Shown here: positions 54,954 to 64,000 of the stretch, piece by piece
How positions within the stretch are numbered: the stretch's first letter is position 1
Layout: every line of letters starts with the position of its first letter
Source of the DNA: Polyodon spathula
Lineage: Eukaryota; Chordata; Actinopteri; Acipenseriformes; Polyodontidae
Direction of reading: 5' to 3'
Length of the DNA stretch: 64,000 nt
Assembly: GCF_017654505.1 (NCBI RefSeq)
Contig: NC_054534.1
Span: 42,737,726-42,801,725, forward strand
The notes under the pieces: generated by a model
What the model saw: the letters and a program-made list of their open reading frames with translations, nothing else
The model's database searches: none
What the model was told of the DNA's origin: nothing
Program-made: the position numbers and the translations under genes

Positions 54954-56032
54954 ACTGTAGTCTTCCTTAACTGCCCAAATGTTGCCATCGAGATAAGATT
55001 TACAGAGTACAGTAAGCTACTCGCCTATTGGTTGAAATCTTAAATAGTCACTGCATACTTAAGTGTTTTCCCTTAGCTAAGTAGAGCGGTTAAGATTTTT
55101 TGTGTAACACCGTTAAGTTTTTCCCTTAGCTAAGTGAAAAACACACTGAAGTGAAATACTTAATAATAAGATATTTTATGCAGCCGGGCACTGGCAAATA
55201 AGGCACATGAGTTTTCCATTGCGTTCAACAAAATAAAACATTACTTTCCCACTCCGGTAAGAAGGTTCGATATTCATCTTCAGATTTTCTTTTTTTTTCA
55301 GCCATTAAGAACAAAACAGAAACCAATCCTGTTCAAAGTAAAGTTAACGGTTTCCAAGCTTCTGTAACTCGAATCCCGAATGCACAGTAAAGTATGGGTG
55401 GATATGATTTGCTAGTTAGTTGCTATGTAACAAAAAAGTGTTGCTACCATGCTGCTGATTGGCTAAGATCAGAAATGGATCAGCTTGTGGTGAAAAAAAA
55501 ACAACTCGGAGACTTATTGTAAAAATAACGCACATATAAAAAAGAAAATAAATAAATAATTCTTTGTGTAATGAAATATATAGGAAGTTTGAAAAGCTGC
55601 ATTTTGACCACAGAACAGCCGTATGTGGTTCGAGAGACACCGGTTGGCCAACCCTGAAGCACAGACTTTGACCTTTCAATTACTTTTTTTTTCAGATGTA
55701 TAGTATTGTTTTTTTTTTAAACTATTTATCAAGGGTCAAAGGCCAAAGCTTTAAGGGGTAATTTAAATTGTTTGTTATTTTTATTTGTTTTTAATGTCAT
55801 TTTTTTAATTCCTTGTGCAATTTTTAATAAAAAAATGCACCTAACTCAAGTCTCAAGTAGTTTTTGAGTTAAAGATCGATTAAAGGTGTGTGTGTGTGGG
55901 GGGGAGGGGGGTGTCCAAAATCAAACCAGATTTGATCTGCTCTATAACTTTTGATCCCTTGACCCGATCAGGCTGAAAACATGAACAACCATGAGCACCG
56001 AGTTTGGTGTAAATCACGGAATGACCCTTATG

Positions 56033-56442
56033 ATAAACATAACAGTAAAGACATTTCAGCATCAAAAATTGTCCCTACATAACGATTAACGGGTGTGCCA
56101 ACATCTTGCATCATACAAGTATCCATTAGAATTCATTTGAGTAAGAATATTAAGAATAGGACCATTATGTGGTACCTGTCATTGTCAAGTCAATGCGATT
56201 TAATCTATGAGGAGGGACTAGAATTCTCAGATTAAAAAAAGACAAATCAAGCCCCATCTGGTTGTATTCTAAATAAAAATCCATTCCTGTTTTAGCCATG
56301 CCCATTTCCAGAGAGATCACAAGAGTAATAGCACTGGGTTCTCTATCTAATATAGAGTCACAGTATTTTTTTCTCAAATGCTTATTCCAACACTACATAA
56401 AGTCACGGCTGTGACTTGATCACAAAAATGTTAAAGTAAGTC
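56033..56442. other. Intron segment, no feature
   Basis: No recognised element. Confidence 0.5.
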
Positions 56443-56877
56443 TGTAGCAGAGCAGAGCTCTGCCCTATATAGATTGGCAGGGATGGGGTTACATTCCCCT
56501 ACCTGCCTGGGTTTATTGTGTTCAGGTTGCTGGGGCTGACTGCAGTAATTAACGATCAATCAGCATCCAGCCACCTGAGATAAAAGGAGGCCCCAGCTTC
56601 CCATTAGGAGAGGAGGGAGCTGAGGAAGCAAGTGGATGGTTGTGCTTGCTATTTTTTTTTGGTTTGCTGTTTTGTGTTTTTGTGAATCTTCTGGTCCAGT
56701 GAAGGCATCGCCCAGCCTGGAAACCTTTATTTTGTAAGTTTTGCTTTGTTATATGTGTTTGAATATCTTTGTTTTGGCCCTTGTGCCTTTTTATTTTGTG
56801 TTTATTTATAATAAAAGTATTATTTTTTTGAACTGCAGTCTGTCTCTGGGCCTCTATCCACTCGCCAGCCTGTCACA
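56443..56877 (+). mobile_element. Solo LTR with 5-bp target duplication AAGTC
   Basis: A 435-bp unit from TGTAGCAG to CTGTCACA, flanked by AAGTC at 56438-56442 and 56878-56882. TATA-like gataaaagg near 56579 and aataaa at 56810-56815. It shares with 44133-44545 the blocks cattaattg-type, ttattttgtaagttt, ttggcccttgtgcc and gtctctgggcctc in the same order, so both are copies of one LTR family. Confidence 0.88.
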
Positions 56878-56882
56878 AAGTC

Positions 56883-59800
56883 CCTAATTCTTCTTCTTCT
56901 TAAGACTGCACACACATCTAAGTAAAATGCCAAAACATTACTATGTGTATATTTAAAAAAAAATTCAGTTGTTAAAAGATCAATATTTATGAAAAACAAC
57001 AACAATAACATCGCCACCTAAGTTAAAAATGCATAATGCAATCAACCTTAAACACAATATTTCAGCAAAGATAACAAAAAAAGGATGTTACATATCACCT
57101 TGCTTTGGATAGCATATGAAACGGACATTTAGGAATTCTTTCATAAAGAAATTCCATTCCCCTGGCATTCTTTCATTATTTAAAAAAGTTTGAGTTAAAA
57201 CACAAGTCATGTTGTTTACAAGTTGTAGTAGTAGGAATCACCTGTCTAATGTGAGAAACCCAAATAATGTTACAATACGAACATTTGTGAAAATTATAGT
57301 TTCACAACATTGAAGGAAATATCAACCTGGAGAACAACGGCTCAAAACAAATTACATTTTTCATCAAGCAACTATTTCCCAACATAGCCAATAGCTCAAC
57401 CTACAGTTGGCGCGTCAGTACAGAGACAACATGTATAATACCTTCTAACAAAATGCCCATGCAAATAGAAGTATGGATGAGCAGTTTAGAATCAAGGGTC
57501 CAGAACTGCATGCGGGTGTGAACATGTTGTGGGTGATTCTGACAAATACAGTGATGTGGCTAAGGTGGATTGTCATGACAACATACAGAACACAATGTTC
57601 CTTTCCATTAGTGTAAGTTTGCCCTACCTGTAAAAGTACAGGAACAAGCACATGCATAGTGATGAAAATGAGAAAAACTGCTTGGCAGACCAGCCCAGGT
57701 TATGCAACAGTCCATTCCACTGCATACTACCGTGTGAACGGGCTTGTCCCAATTAAGCTGCATTACTCAATGTTTCCTGGTTGCCTTAGTCATCTTCAAG
57801 GATTGTTAGTTAAATATCTGTTGAATCTTGCAGATATAAATTCCAACCAACCAGCTGAGGAATGGTTGAGCTAATAAACCAATGTCTTGGAAAATAGTCA
57901 ACAGATGCTCTCTACAATTGAGAGAAATGTGATATTGTATCTACATGCAGGTAGTAAATATAAAATTGTAAACTTTAGTTGCACAACTGGGTATCTACTA
58001 ATATGGTCTGTATAAAACAAGTGTATTTTTAAAATAATTAATTTTTCAACTATAGTTTTTGATCAAAGTCTAAAACACAAATAAATGTTAGTTACAGAAA
58101 TTCTTCACAAAGTAAATGCAATTGGATTTCTTCATAAGAACGCCAATTCAATAACAGCAAAGGAGTAAATGTGAAATGAGGACAAAGGCATTCTTAACGA
58201 GGTGAAAGGATACCATAGCTTTAAGAAATCATAACATGGGGTGGGCACACTGTGCAGAGACTGAAGGGAATTTTCAGGCCCAAACAAAAAGCTGACAAGG
58301 CTTCTCTTTCCACATGTGTGCAACAGGTCTTGTTTTTAATTTCTTTGCTGCTCTTTGATTTATGCAATTACTTTGCCTGCAAAACATGACTTTACCAGCA
58401 CAAAACATCAGTCATGTAGGCTGCACCTTATAACGATTACCTGCAAAACACTCCTCCTTCAGGCCTGTCGTTATGATTAAACCCACAATTTATGCCTCAA
58501 AGTGTGGGTGGCCTCATTTGCAATTCATTGAACTTTGAGGATTAACTGCAAAACCAAAACAATTGCATTGCCACTCACTGAACAGGGAAATATCAATCAA
58601 TTACCATTTTAAGACAATAGGATAATAAATTCATAGCTGTAAAGAAATAAGTTTAGAGACCTTCCCAATCTTAAAGGGGTAAATCATCATTTACATGTCT
58701 TACTTATTTACTATCCTAGTACAGGTATATGTGTTCTGGAAAATTCTCTATTGTTTTTTTTCTGCACAGATTATTCTTTGTCATGTTTACAATTCTTCTT
58801 AAGCTCACCAAGACTGATTTTCTGAAGGGAGGTTGGCAAGCATACCAGTGTTGCAAATGCTTTATCACACAATGCTTCACCTACAGGGTTTAGTGCGCAT
58901 CCAACATTAATATGCTTCCCCACCTCAACAGTCTTTTTAGAAGCATTTTTTGTTGTTGCTGGAATTGTTATGATCGAAGCAGAAACCATAGATAATTATA
59001 CATAATACATACAAATAACAGGCTATTAAAATATATGTACATTTTGTAAAGGATAAGGATACTGCCAACATGACATTGCTATAAATTAAGAGTGGTCAGG
59101 GACTACATACACCTCCAGCCTAACCACTGAACCTTAATACAGTTGAGGCACTATGTGATCAACATAACCAAAGGCAACGACCAGCCAATTGTTTGGCAGG
59201 ATATGACACACAATTGGCTTAAATGGGATAAAAAGATGTATACAGACTAAAGTCTTTAAAACAACAAAGTCCTAGCAGAGGGGACACAAACTAGTGCCAG
59301 ACAGCAGATTAATACTAAGCTGGTCATTATTTCCTGTGCTGTAAACCTGTAAATCATTTTAAAATGAAGATAATATGTGATATTTACTTTGAAATAGATC
59401 ATTTCAAATGATTGAAACATATTAAAAAACACACACCCATCTGTGTTACAATCCAAGGTTATGGGACTAGGTTGTTTGAACACTGTGCTATGCATTACAT
59501 ACAAAGGATAATAAATACACATCTTGAGAAATCAGAAGCCAGCTGGAGATCACTGAACCAATCAAAGTTTTCAAATATATTTACGATGATTTGCCTCAAT
59601 AGAATCAAGAACAATTTGGGATTAGATTCATGTTTTAGGGTTACTGGGTCATACTATACATAAAACTCGAAATAAAAGCCAAAGGTTTTCTACCTTTTCT
59701 ACCATTTTTACTATGATACTATAATAGAGACAGAATTAGACGGTCAGATCACACAAATGTTTTTGAACGAATATTTAGTTTTAGATCTATTATGCTGCAC

Positions 59801-61340
59801 TTAAAAAAAACAAAGCGTAATAAAACAAACAAAGCGTAATAAATTTCTGAAAGTTTATAAACTAGGATCAGTAATACACATCAGATAATATTCTGCATGG
59901 ATTAAAGCAAATTAACTAATCCTTCATAAATAAATAGCTGTCAATTTCAATGTCAGTTTCAAGTAGTTGTTGTGCATATTTACGTTGTATATCTAGGGTT
60001 TATGTCACAACTGTGTCCTCACCAATTACCATTAAAGCTCATAATGTAATTATTAACCATAATAAACATAATGCCTCAATAAGAACTAGTGATTCTGGCT
60101 TAATTATCCCTAGATTCATGATGAAAAGAAATTAACAATTAATATTATGTATGTTTAAGTATTTAAAATCAATCATAAATGTGTACTGGCATTAGCCTGC
60201 ACTGGAGCAGGTTTAAGATTAAGGATGTGTTGCTACGGTAACTTAGTCGGCTAGACTTTAAGCTTGCTTCGATGAACGGAAAAAGCCAGACTTCTGTCAA
60301 GTTATCCTGAGAGTTATCCAGCTAACTCAGTTAGCCAGCTACGAGGAACAGGGCTCAGATTATAGCGTGTTGCAATGGTGTCCCTGCTTCTAATCCAGCC
60401 AATAATAACACAAAAGTAGTTTGTCATGGTAACAGCAACACAATCTTTTACAAGAAAACAGAAGTAGACTGTTGACCTATGTAAAGTAAAGTCACTGGTC
60501 AAAAAGGTTAGTTTGTAATCCTCCTTTCTGTTTCAGTGCCTGGAAATACGTTTTTCTAATAAACAAAACTGCTGGTATCCTGTCAGACTATCTTGGGATA
60601 TATAAAGCCTCCTTTTGTAAAAGCCCTAATCCAATCCTTTCAATTCATTACCGGAAACACTTTAGGAATGCATTTGTCCCAGCTCCCACTCCTCTGAAGA
60701 AGTAAATTATATTAAAAAAGACCTCTGGGTCTGCTGTCTCATTCACATCAATCTGTCAACATCAGAACTTTTGAAATGATAAAGTCATGGGAAAATGGGA
60801 TTAGAAGATATTTCAACATGTCAATCACTAAATATTGTTAATTTCCATATATCCCAAGATACTAGGAGCCGTGAGATTTTCAACACAATATTTTACCAGC
60901 AGCTAGTTTGAAAAGCAACTAGATAATGGTGATATCAAAGTTATCAACTATTGTATTCTTGTTTAGATTTAATCTATGTAGAATGTTATGGTTCTGGCAT
61001 CATATCCTGACAACTCCAAGTGTCAGCTGACTGGCTCTGTCACCCAAAGTGTACACAAGACACTGTAAGCAGACAGGATTTACAGAAACAGACAGAATTA
61101 ATTTATAATAATTTACCTTTGTATCCATTTTAGCCATGCTTGAAAAGCAGAATTTGGAATGCAGAAAGCGTATGGAGAAGCTGAATGTACCAGTACTTGT
61201 TTAAGAAGGGTTTCAGAAAAAAACTTTTTTTTTAATAAATTACCAATGATGTACTAATCGAATCAAAAAACAACCACCCCCCCAAAAAAAATACACTCCT
61301 CATTTTCTCTTTTTTAATGCTTGTATTTACTGTAGTGGTG
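56883..61340. other. Intron segment, no clear element
   Basis: AT-rich single-copy-looking sequence. Around 58440-58570 is a stretch with atttatg and catttgcaattcattg motifs that could be regulatory; this is a guess. The minus frame at 58771-58989 is unassigned. No pcsk5 exon recognised. Confidence 0.45.
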
Positions 61341-61528
61341 TGTGACAGACCCGAAGGCAAAATCGTAAGTTTTTAGCTGTATTTTATTTATTTATTACAA
61401 AACAAACAATAACCCGTCTCACAACACTCTCCAACACACTCTCCTCAAACAGTGCACCTTCCTCCCTTATATATTAGTGATGTGAGAATTAAACAGTTAA
61501 CACCCCCACATTCCACACATGAACAATT

Positions 61529-61530
<2 letters not shown>

Positions 61531-61576
<46 letters not shown>
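61531..61576. repeat. (CA)n microsatellite inside the 3' LTR
   Basis: About 22 CA units; a shorter and interrupted CA tract sits at the same place in the other LTR (62483-62520). Confidence 0.95.
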
Positions 61577-61578
<2 letters not shown>

Positions 61579-61596
61579 TCATACACCTCCCCCTTT

Positions 61597-62271
61597 GTGC
61601 AATGCACAAAATGGCCTTAAGTGGCCACCTCCACCCCTAAATATGCAAAGTTCAGGCAGGTGGGAGGAAATGTCCATTTTCCCTTCTTGGGACATCCCCA
61701 GGCCCACAACTGCAGGCTTCCCCGGTAACAGCAGCGGTGGTGGGGCTGGTGGTGGTGCTGGTGGTGGTGCTGCCGGCTCCTCCGGCAGCGGCAGCAATAG
61801 CTCCTCCTCCTCTGGCATACCAAACAGCAGCATCAACTCCTCCCAACTGGCCATATGAAACAGCCGCTCCTCCCCTCTTGTTACAGCTTGGCCACAGCAG
61901 TTCTTCCGCTTCCTGCCTCAGCTGTGTGGCGCCTTGCCCAGCCTTATTCGGGCAACCCGTTCCACTTTCCCCACAGGGGAAGGGGCAGCTGGGGGATGTG
62001 TGCCTGAAGCCAGCACAAGCAAGGATCCATGGCACTACTTTCAGCTGGTGTTGCTTTGCCGAGGCGGGTCTTGCATACCCCTCACAGCAGGCGCACCTGT
62101 CTGGGGGAACTTCCAGACATCCCCACCAGCAGTGCTCTTCCTGGCCACAGCACATTCACACGGATCAGACGTCCCAGGGCTCCTCCCCTTCTTGCTATGG
62201 CTGCCTCCCCATTTTCGCGATTTAAAAAAAAAAAAAAATTTAAACCTACTCACCTCTGCCGGGCTCGTGCT
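61597..62271 (-). other. Internal region of the miniature LTR element, GC-rich, no recognised protein
   Basis: GC-rich compared with all surrounding sequence, with a GGT/GGC-type repeat near 61735-61800 and several overlapping open frames on both strands. The minus frame 62155-61652 has Cys-rich text (HCWWGCLEV, RCACCEGYARP) but no CCHC knuckle or protease/RT motif. I think the frames reflect composition rather than a gene. Confidence 0.5.
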
Positions 62272-62530
62272 CTCCCGCTTCTGACACCAATGTGACAGAC
62301 CCGGAGGCAAAATGGTAAGTTTTTAGCTGTAGTTTATTTATTTATTACATAACAAACAATAACCCGTCTCACAATACTATCCAACACACTCTCCTCAAAC
62401 AGTGCACCTTCCGCCTTTATATATTAGTGACGTGACAATTAATCAATAAACACCCCCACATTACACACATGAACAATGAACAAACACACACACACACACA
62501 CACATATACATACACACGCACACTGTCACA

Positions 62531-63323
62531 GGGTGCAATCATTAATTAATGCATCGATTATTGATCATCTGTCCTTAAATTTCCCAAGCTTCGATTACAT
62601 ATTGCTGCATCGATGCATCAGATTAGAACCCAGTTTGAAGTCTCCTGTTGCCAGTTTCCATTAAAACCTTGAGTGTGTGAGAATGTGCTTCTTTTAATGG
62701 TAGTATGGTACATACACAATGTCAGCGCGTTACTAGGATACAAACTTTTGGCCTCTATATTCGGGTTGGACAAACCAATTAAGAAGTAGGCCTATTGTAT
62801 TCATGTTTTCTTGATTTAAAAATTAGGCTCTACCTGAACGTGCCAGCAACAAGTGTGCCTGGCGAGTGGGTCTTTCCTGCTGCTGGTAATATTAGAACAG
62901 CAAAACGGTCTAGGCTTAACCCAGGAAAGAAATAGTAACATGCACGTAACATAAACGGATACACAGTGGCCTGAATTAATGGAACTTATCCTTGTGTTGG
63001 ATATACCCCCAGGGTTCTCCCTCAGAATTCTATACAGCCGGGAGCACTTTTAACAGAAAAAATAAACGTGCCTTACCTTATATAGAATTTGAATAATGTG
63101 TTGTTTTTCATTGACTGTATCTGGTTGCTCTTTTGTATGTTCTACATTTTCTTTTTCATTACTGTTTTTTATTATGGTAAGTTACCGTGCTTATTGAGGC
63201 ACTCTGCGATTTGACTGGGGAAAGAGAACGTAAGGTTAATGGAGTGCCCAAAAAAAGGTAACCTTTTCACTTCCTTTTCAGCTTAATTGTTGAGCTTACT
63301 GCTTCATTTAAATTGCTTTCTTT
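62531..63323. other. Intron segment, no feature
   Basis: No recognised element between the LTR element and the LINE. Confidence 0.5.
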
Positions 63324-64000
63324 ATGATAACTTTTCAGGGCATTTTGTTAATGCCTCACTGGCCGAGGTGGGGCATTGCTGTTATTGTAAATTCTGTGCT
63401 CCCTTCCTCAGTTCTTTCTTTGTCTGCCTTTTCTTCATTTGAACATCTCACCATCAAGCTCTCCTCTCCCATGTCCCTCACCCTTGCCATTATCTACCGT
63501 CCTCCTAAGAGCAACTTTGCTTTCATTGCAGAGTTTTCACAATTCCTCTCCTTCGTCTGCACTTCAACTGACAAAATCCTACTCCTAGGTGACTTCAACA
63601 TTCATGTTGACTTGCCTTCCTCCCCCCTAGTGACAGACTTCAACATGCTTCTGGACTATCTTGGACTTTCACAATCTGTCAACGTCCCCATTCACACCCG
63701 AGGACACACCCTAGATCTGCTCATCACCAGGGGCATTGATGTCTCCAATCTCTCCGTCTCAGATGTCTCTCTCTCTCTGATCATTTCCTAATCACTTCTA
63801 ATATTAAAATCTCCCTGCCCCTTCCTCCGCTACTGATACTGTTGTCTCCTGTCCCAAGAATCTGCTGAACCCTCTGAAACTCTCAGAATGTGCCTCTGCA
63901 TCCCCTCTAACTGGTACTCTCCCATCCACTTTAATGCTGCGGTGACCCTCTACAACACCACTCTTACTCATATCATTAACACTGTTGCCCCGCTTACAGC
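63324..64000 (+). mobile_element. L2-like LINE, endonuclease domain of ORF2, running off the end
   Basis: The plus-strand frame reads MSLTLAIIYRPPKSNFAFIA, then KILLLGDFNIHVDLPSSP, then HTRGHTLDLLITRGID: the middle and C-terminal lines of an apurinic-type endonuclease of L2/Rex-like LINEs. GDFN and the HTLDL line are active-site motifs. After a frame break at about 63780 it continues with SDHFLITSNI and later VTLYNTTLTHIINTVAPL, leading into the RT domain beyond 64000. The start is truncated. Host gene function is excluded by the family match. Confidence 0.88.

Larger units (their letters stand above)
54029..55190. mobile_element. PIF/Harbinger-type element, non-autonomous remnant
   Basis: Inverted ends agtgcccggttgcataa (54029) and the complement of ttatgcagccgggcact (55190). 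Both Harbinger genes survive as fragments. On the plus strand MAAFLEIEQDRATLIRRICR begins at about 54219, like the N-terminus of Harbinger transposases. On the minus strand a Myb/SANT-like DNA-binding protein runs from 54953 to about 54745. A TTGCC motif borders both sides; the usual 3-bp target duplication is not clear. A second ttgccggttgcatgacatct at 54502 suggests an internal rearrangement. Confidence 0.75.
53159..55656 (-). mobile_element. hAT element, minus strand, interrupted by a Harbinger
   Basis: The termini caggggtggccaacc (53159) and ggttggccaaccctg (ending 55656) are inverted repeats. Transposase pieces lie on the minus strand in the expected order. The N-terminus MAEKKRKSEDEYRTFLPEWE is at about 55305-55245, followed by the BED-finger line GKLMCLIC. 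After the Harbinger comes SNLQRYLATNHARIDKEFPK, near 53985-53925. Last is WNIVRAKKPYTKGEFVKTCL and a following CPNNNQLQKQISDLQ, near 53690-53560. Frames are broken and most of the 3' catalytic region is missing. An 8-bp target duplication is not evident. Confidence 0.82.
61341..62530 (-). mobile_element. Miniature LTR retrotransposon (TRIM-like) with LTRs, PBS and PPT
   Basis: Direct repeats 61341-61583 and 62291-62530 are the LTRs, with TGTGACAG...CTGTCACA ends. On the minus strand the 5' LTR carries tatataaagg and an aataaataaa signal. One base past it is tggtgtcagaagcggga (62289 down), a primer-binding site of tRNA-complement type. The 3' LTR is preceded by the purine tract aaagggggaggtg (61596-61584). 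Flanks tggtg and gggtg are a near-perfect target duplication. The internal part is about 707 bp with no gag or pol, so the element is non-autonomous. Confidence 0.88.

Noticed and set aside
58771..58989. 72-codon minus frame with VEVGKHINVGCALNPVGEAL
   Set aside because: Looked briefly like a transposase piece, but no neighbouring motif supports it.
61109..61160. A minus-strand MAKMDTK start with a GTAAAT donor-like site
   Set aside because: Too short and unsupported to call a first exon.
61579..62310. Several overlapping frames in the miniature LTR element
   Set aside because: A GC-rich, GGT-repeat-containing stretch has few stops in any frame. No zinc knuckle, protease or RT motif was visible.

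Overview
The window is vertebrate nuclear DNA, most likely from a ray-finned fish. It is AT-rich, full of (CA)n, (TA)n and (ATT)n microsatellites, and carries Tc1/mariner, hAT, PIF/Harbinger, L2-like, CR1-like and LTR elements in the mix typical of fish. The CR1-like 3' end resembles repeats I recall from sturgeon and other early-branching ray-finned fish; that narrower placement is inference. Nothing in the window is bacterial or viral in organisation.

The only host gene I can support is pcsk5 (proprotein convertase subtilisin/kexin type 5), on the minus strand. Nine consecutive coding exons run from 51336 down to 254: 1,259 coding bases, 419 whole codons. All nine have GT/AG boundaries, agree in phase at every junction and contain no internal stop. 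They cover the catalytic domain from the active-site His, through the oxyanion Asn and the active-site Ser, to the end of the P/Homo B domain. The exons for signal peptide, prodomain and catalytic Asp are not visible between 51337 and 64000 and probably lie beyond it. The exons for the Cys-rich tail lie below position 1. Everything else is intron, so the repeats below are intronic insertions.

Layout by intron. Positions 969-11325 hold a decayed Tc1 element with about 210-bp IR/DR-type ends and a hAT C-terminal remnant. Positions 15503-35399 hold a solo-LTR-like unit, a hairpin MITE, an unidentified long open frame, a CR1-like LINE (minus), a Tc1 remnant, a hAT pseudogene with its own intron, a second hAT C-terminal remnant, two hammerhead/Penelope-like motifs, an L2-like LINE 3' end and a cluster of nested hairpins. 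Positions 38977-49883 hold a second CR1-like copy (plus), a palindromic Tc1 element, two solo-LTR-like units and a third Tc1 element. Positions 51337-64000 hold a nest of a Harbinger inside a hAT inside a long-TIR element, a solo LTR, a miniature LTR retrotransposon with PBS and PPT, and the endonuclease domain of an L2-like LINE running off the end.

I found no previously undescribed host system. The most unusual structures are the three-layer transposon nest (51676-56027), the head-to-head Tc1 palindrome (40257-41843), the compact non-autonomous LTR element (61341-62530) and the unassigned 199-codon open frame (17212-17811).
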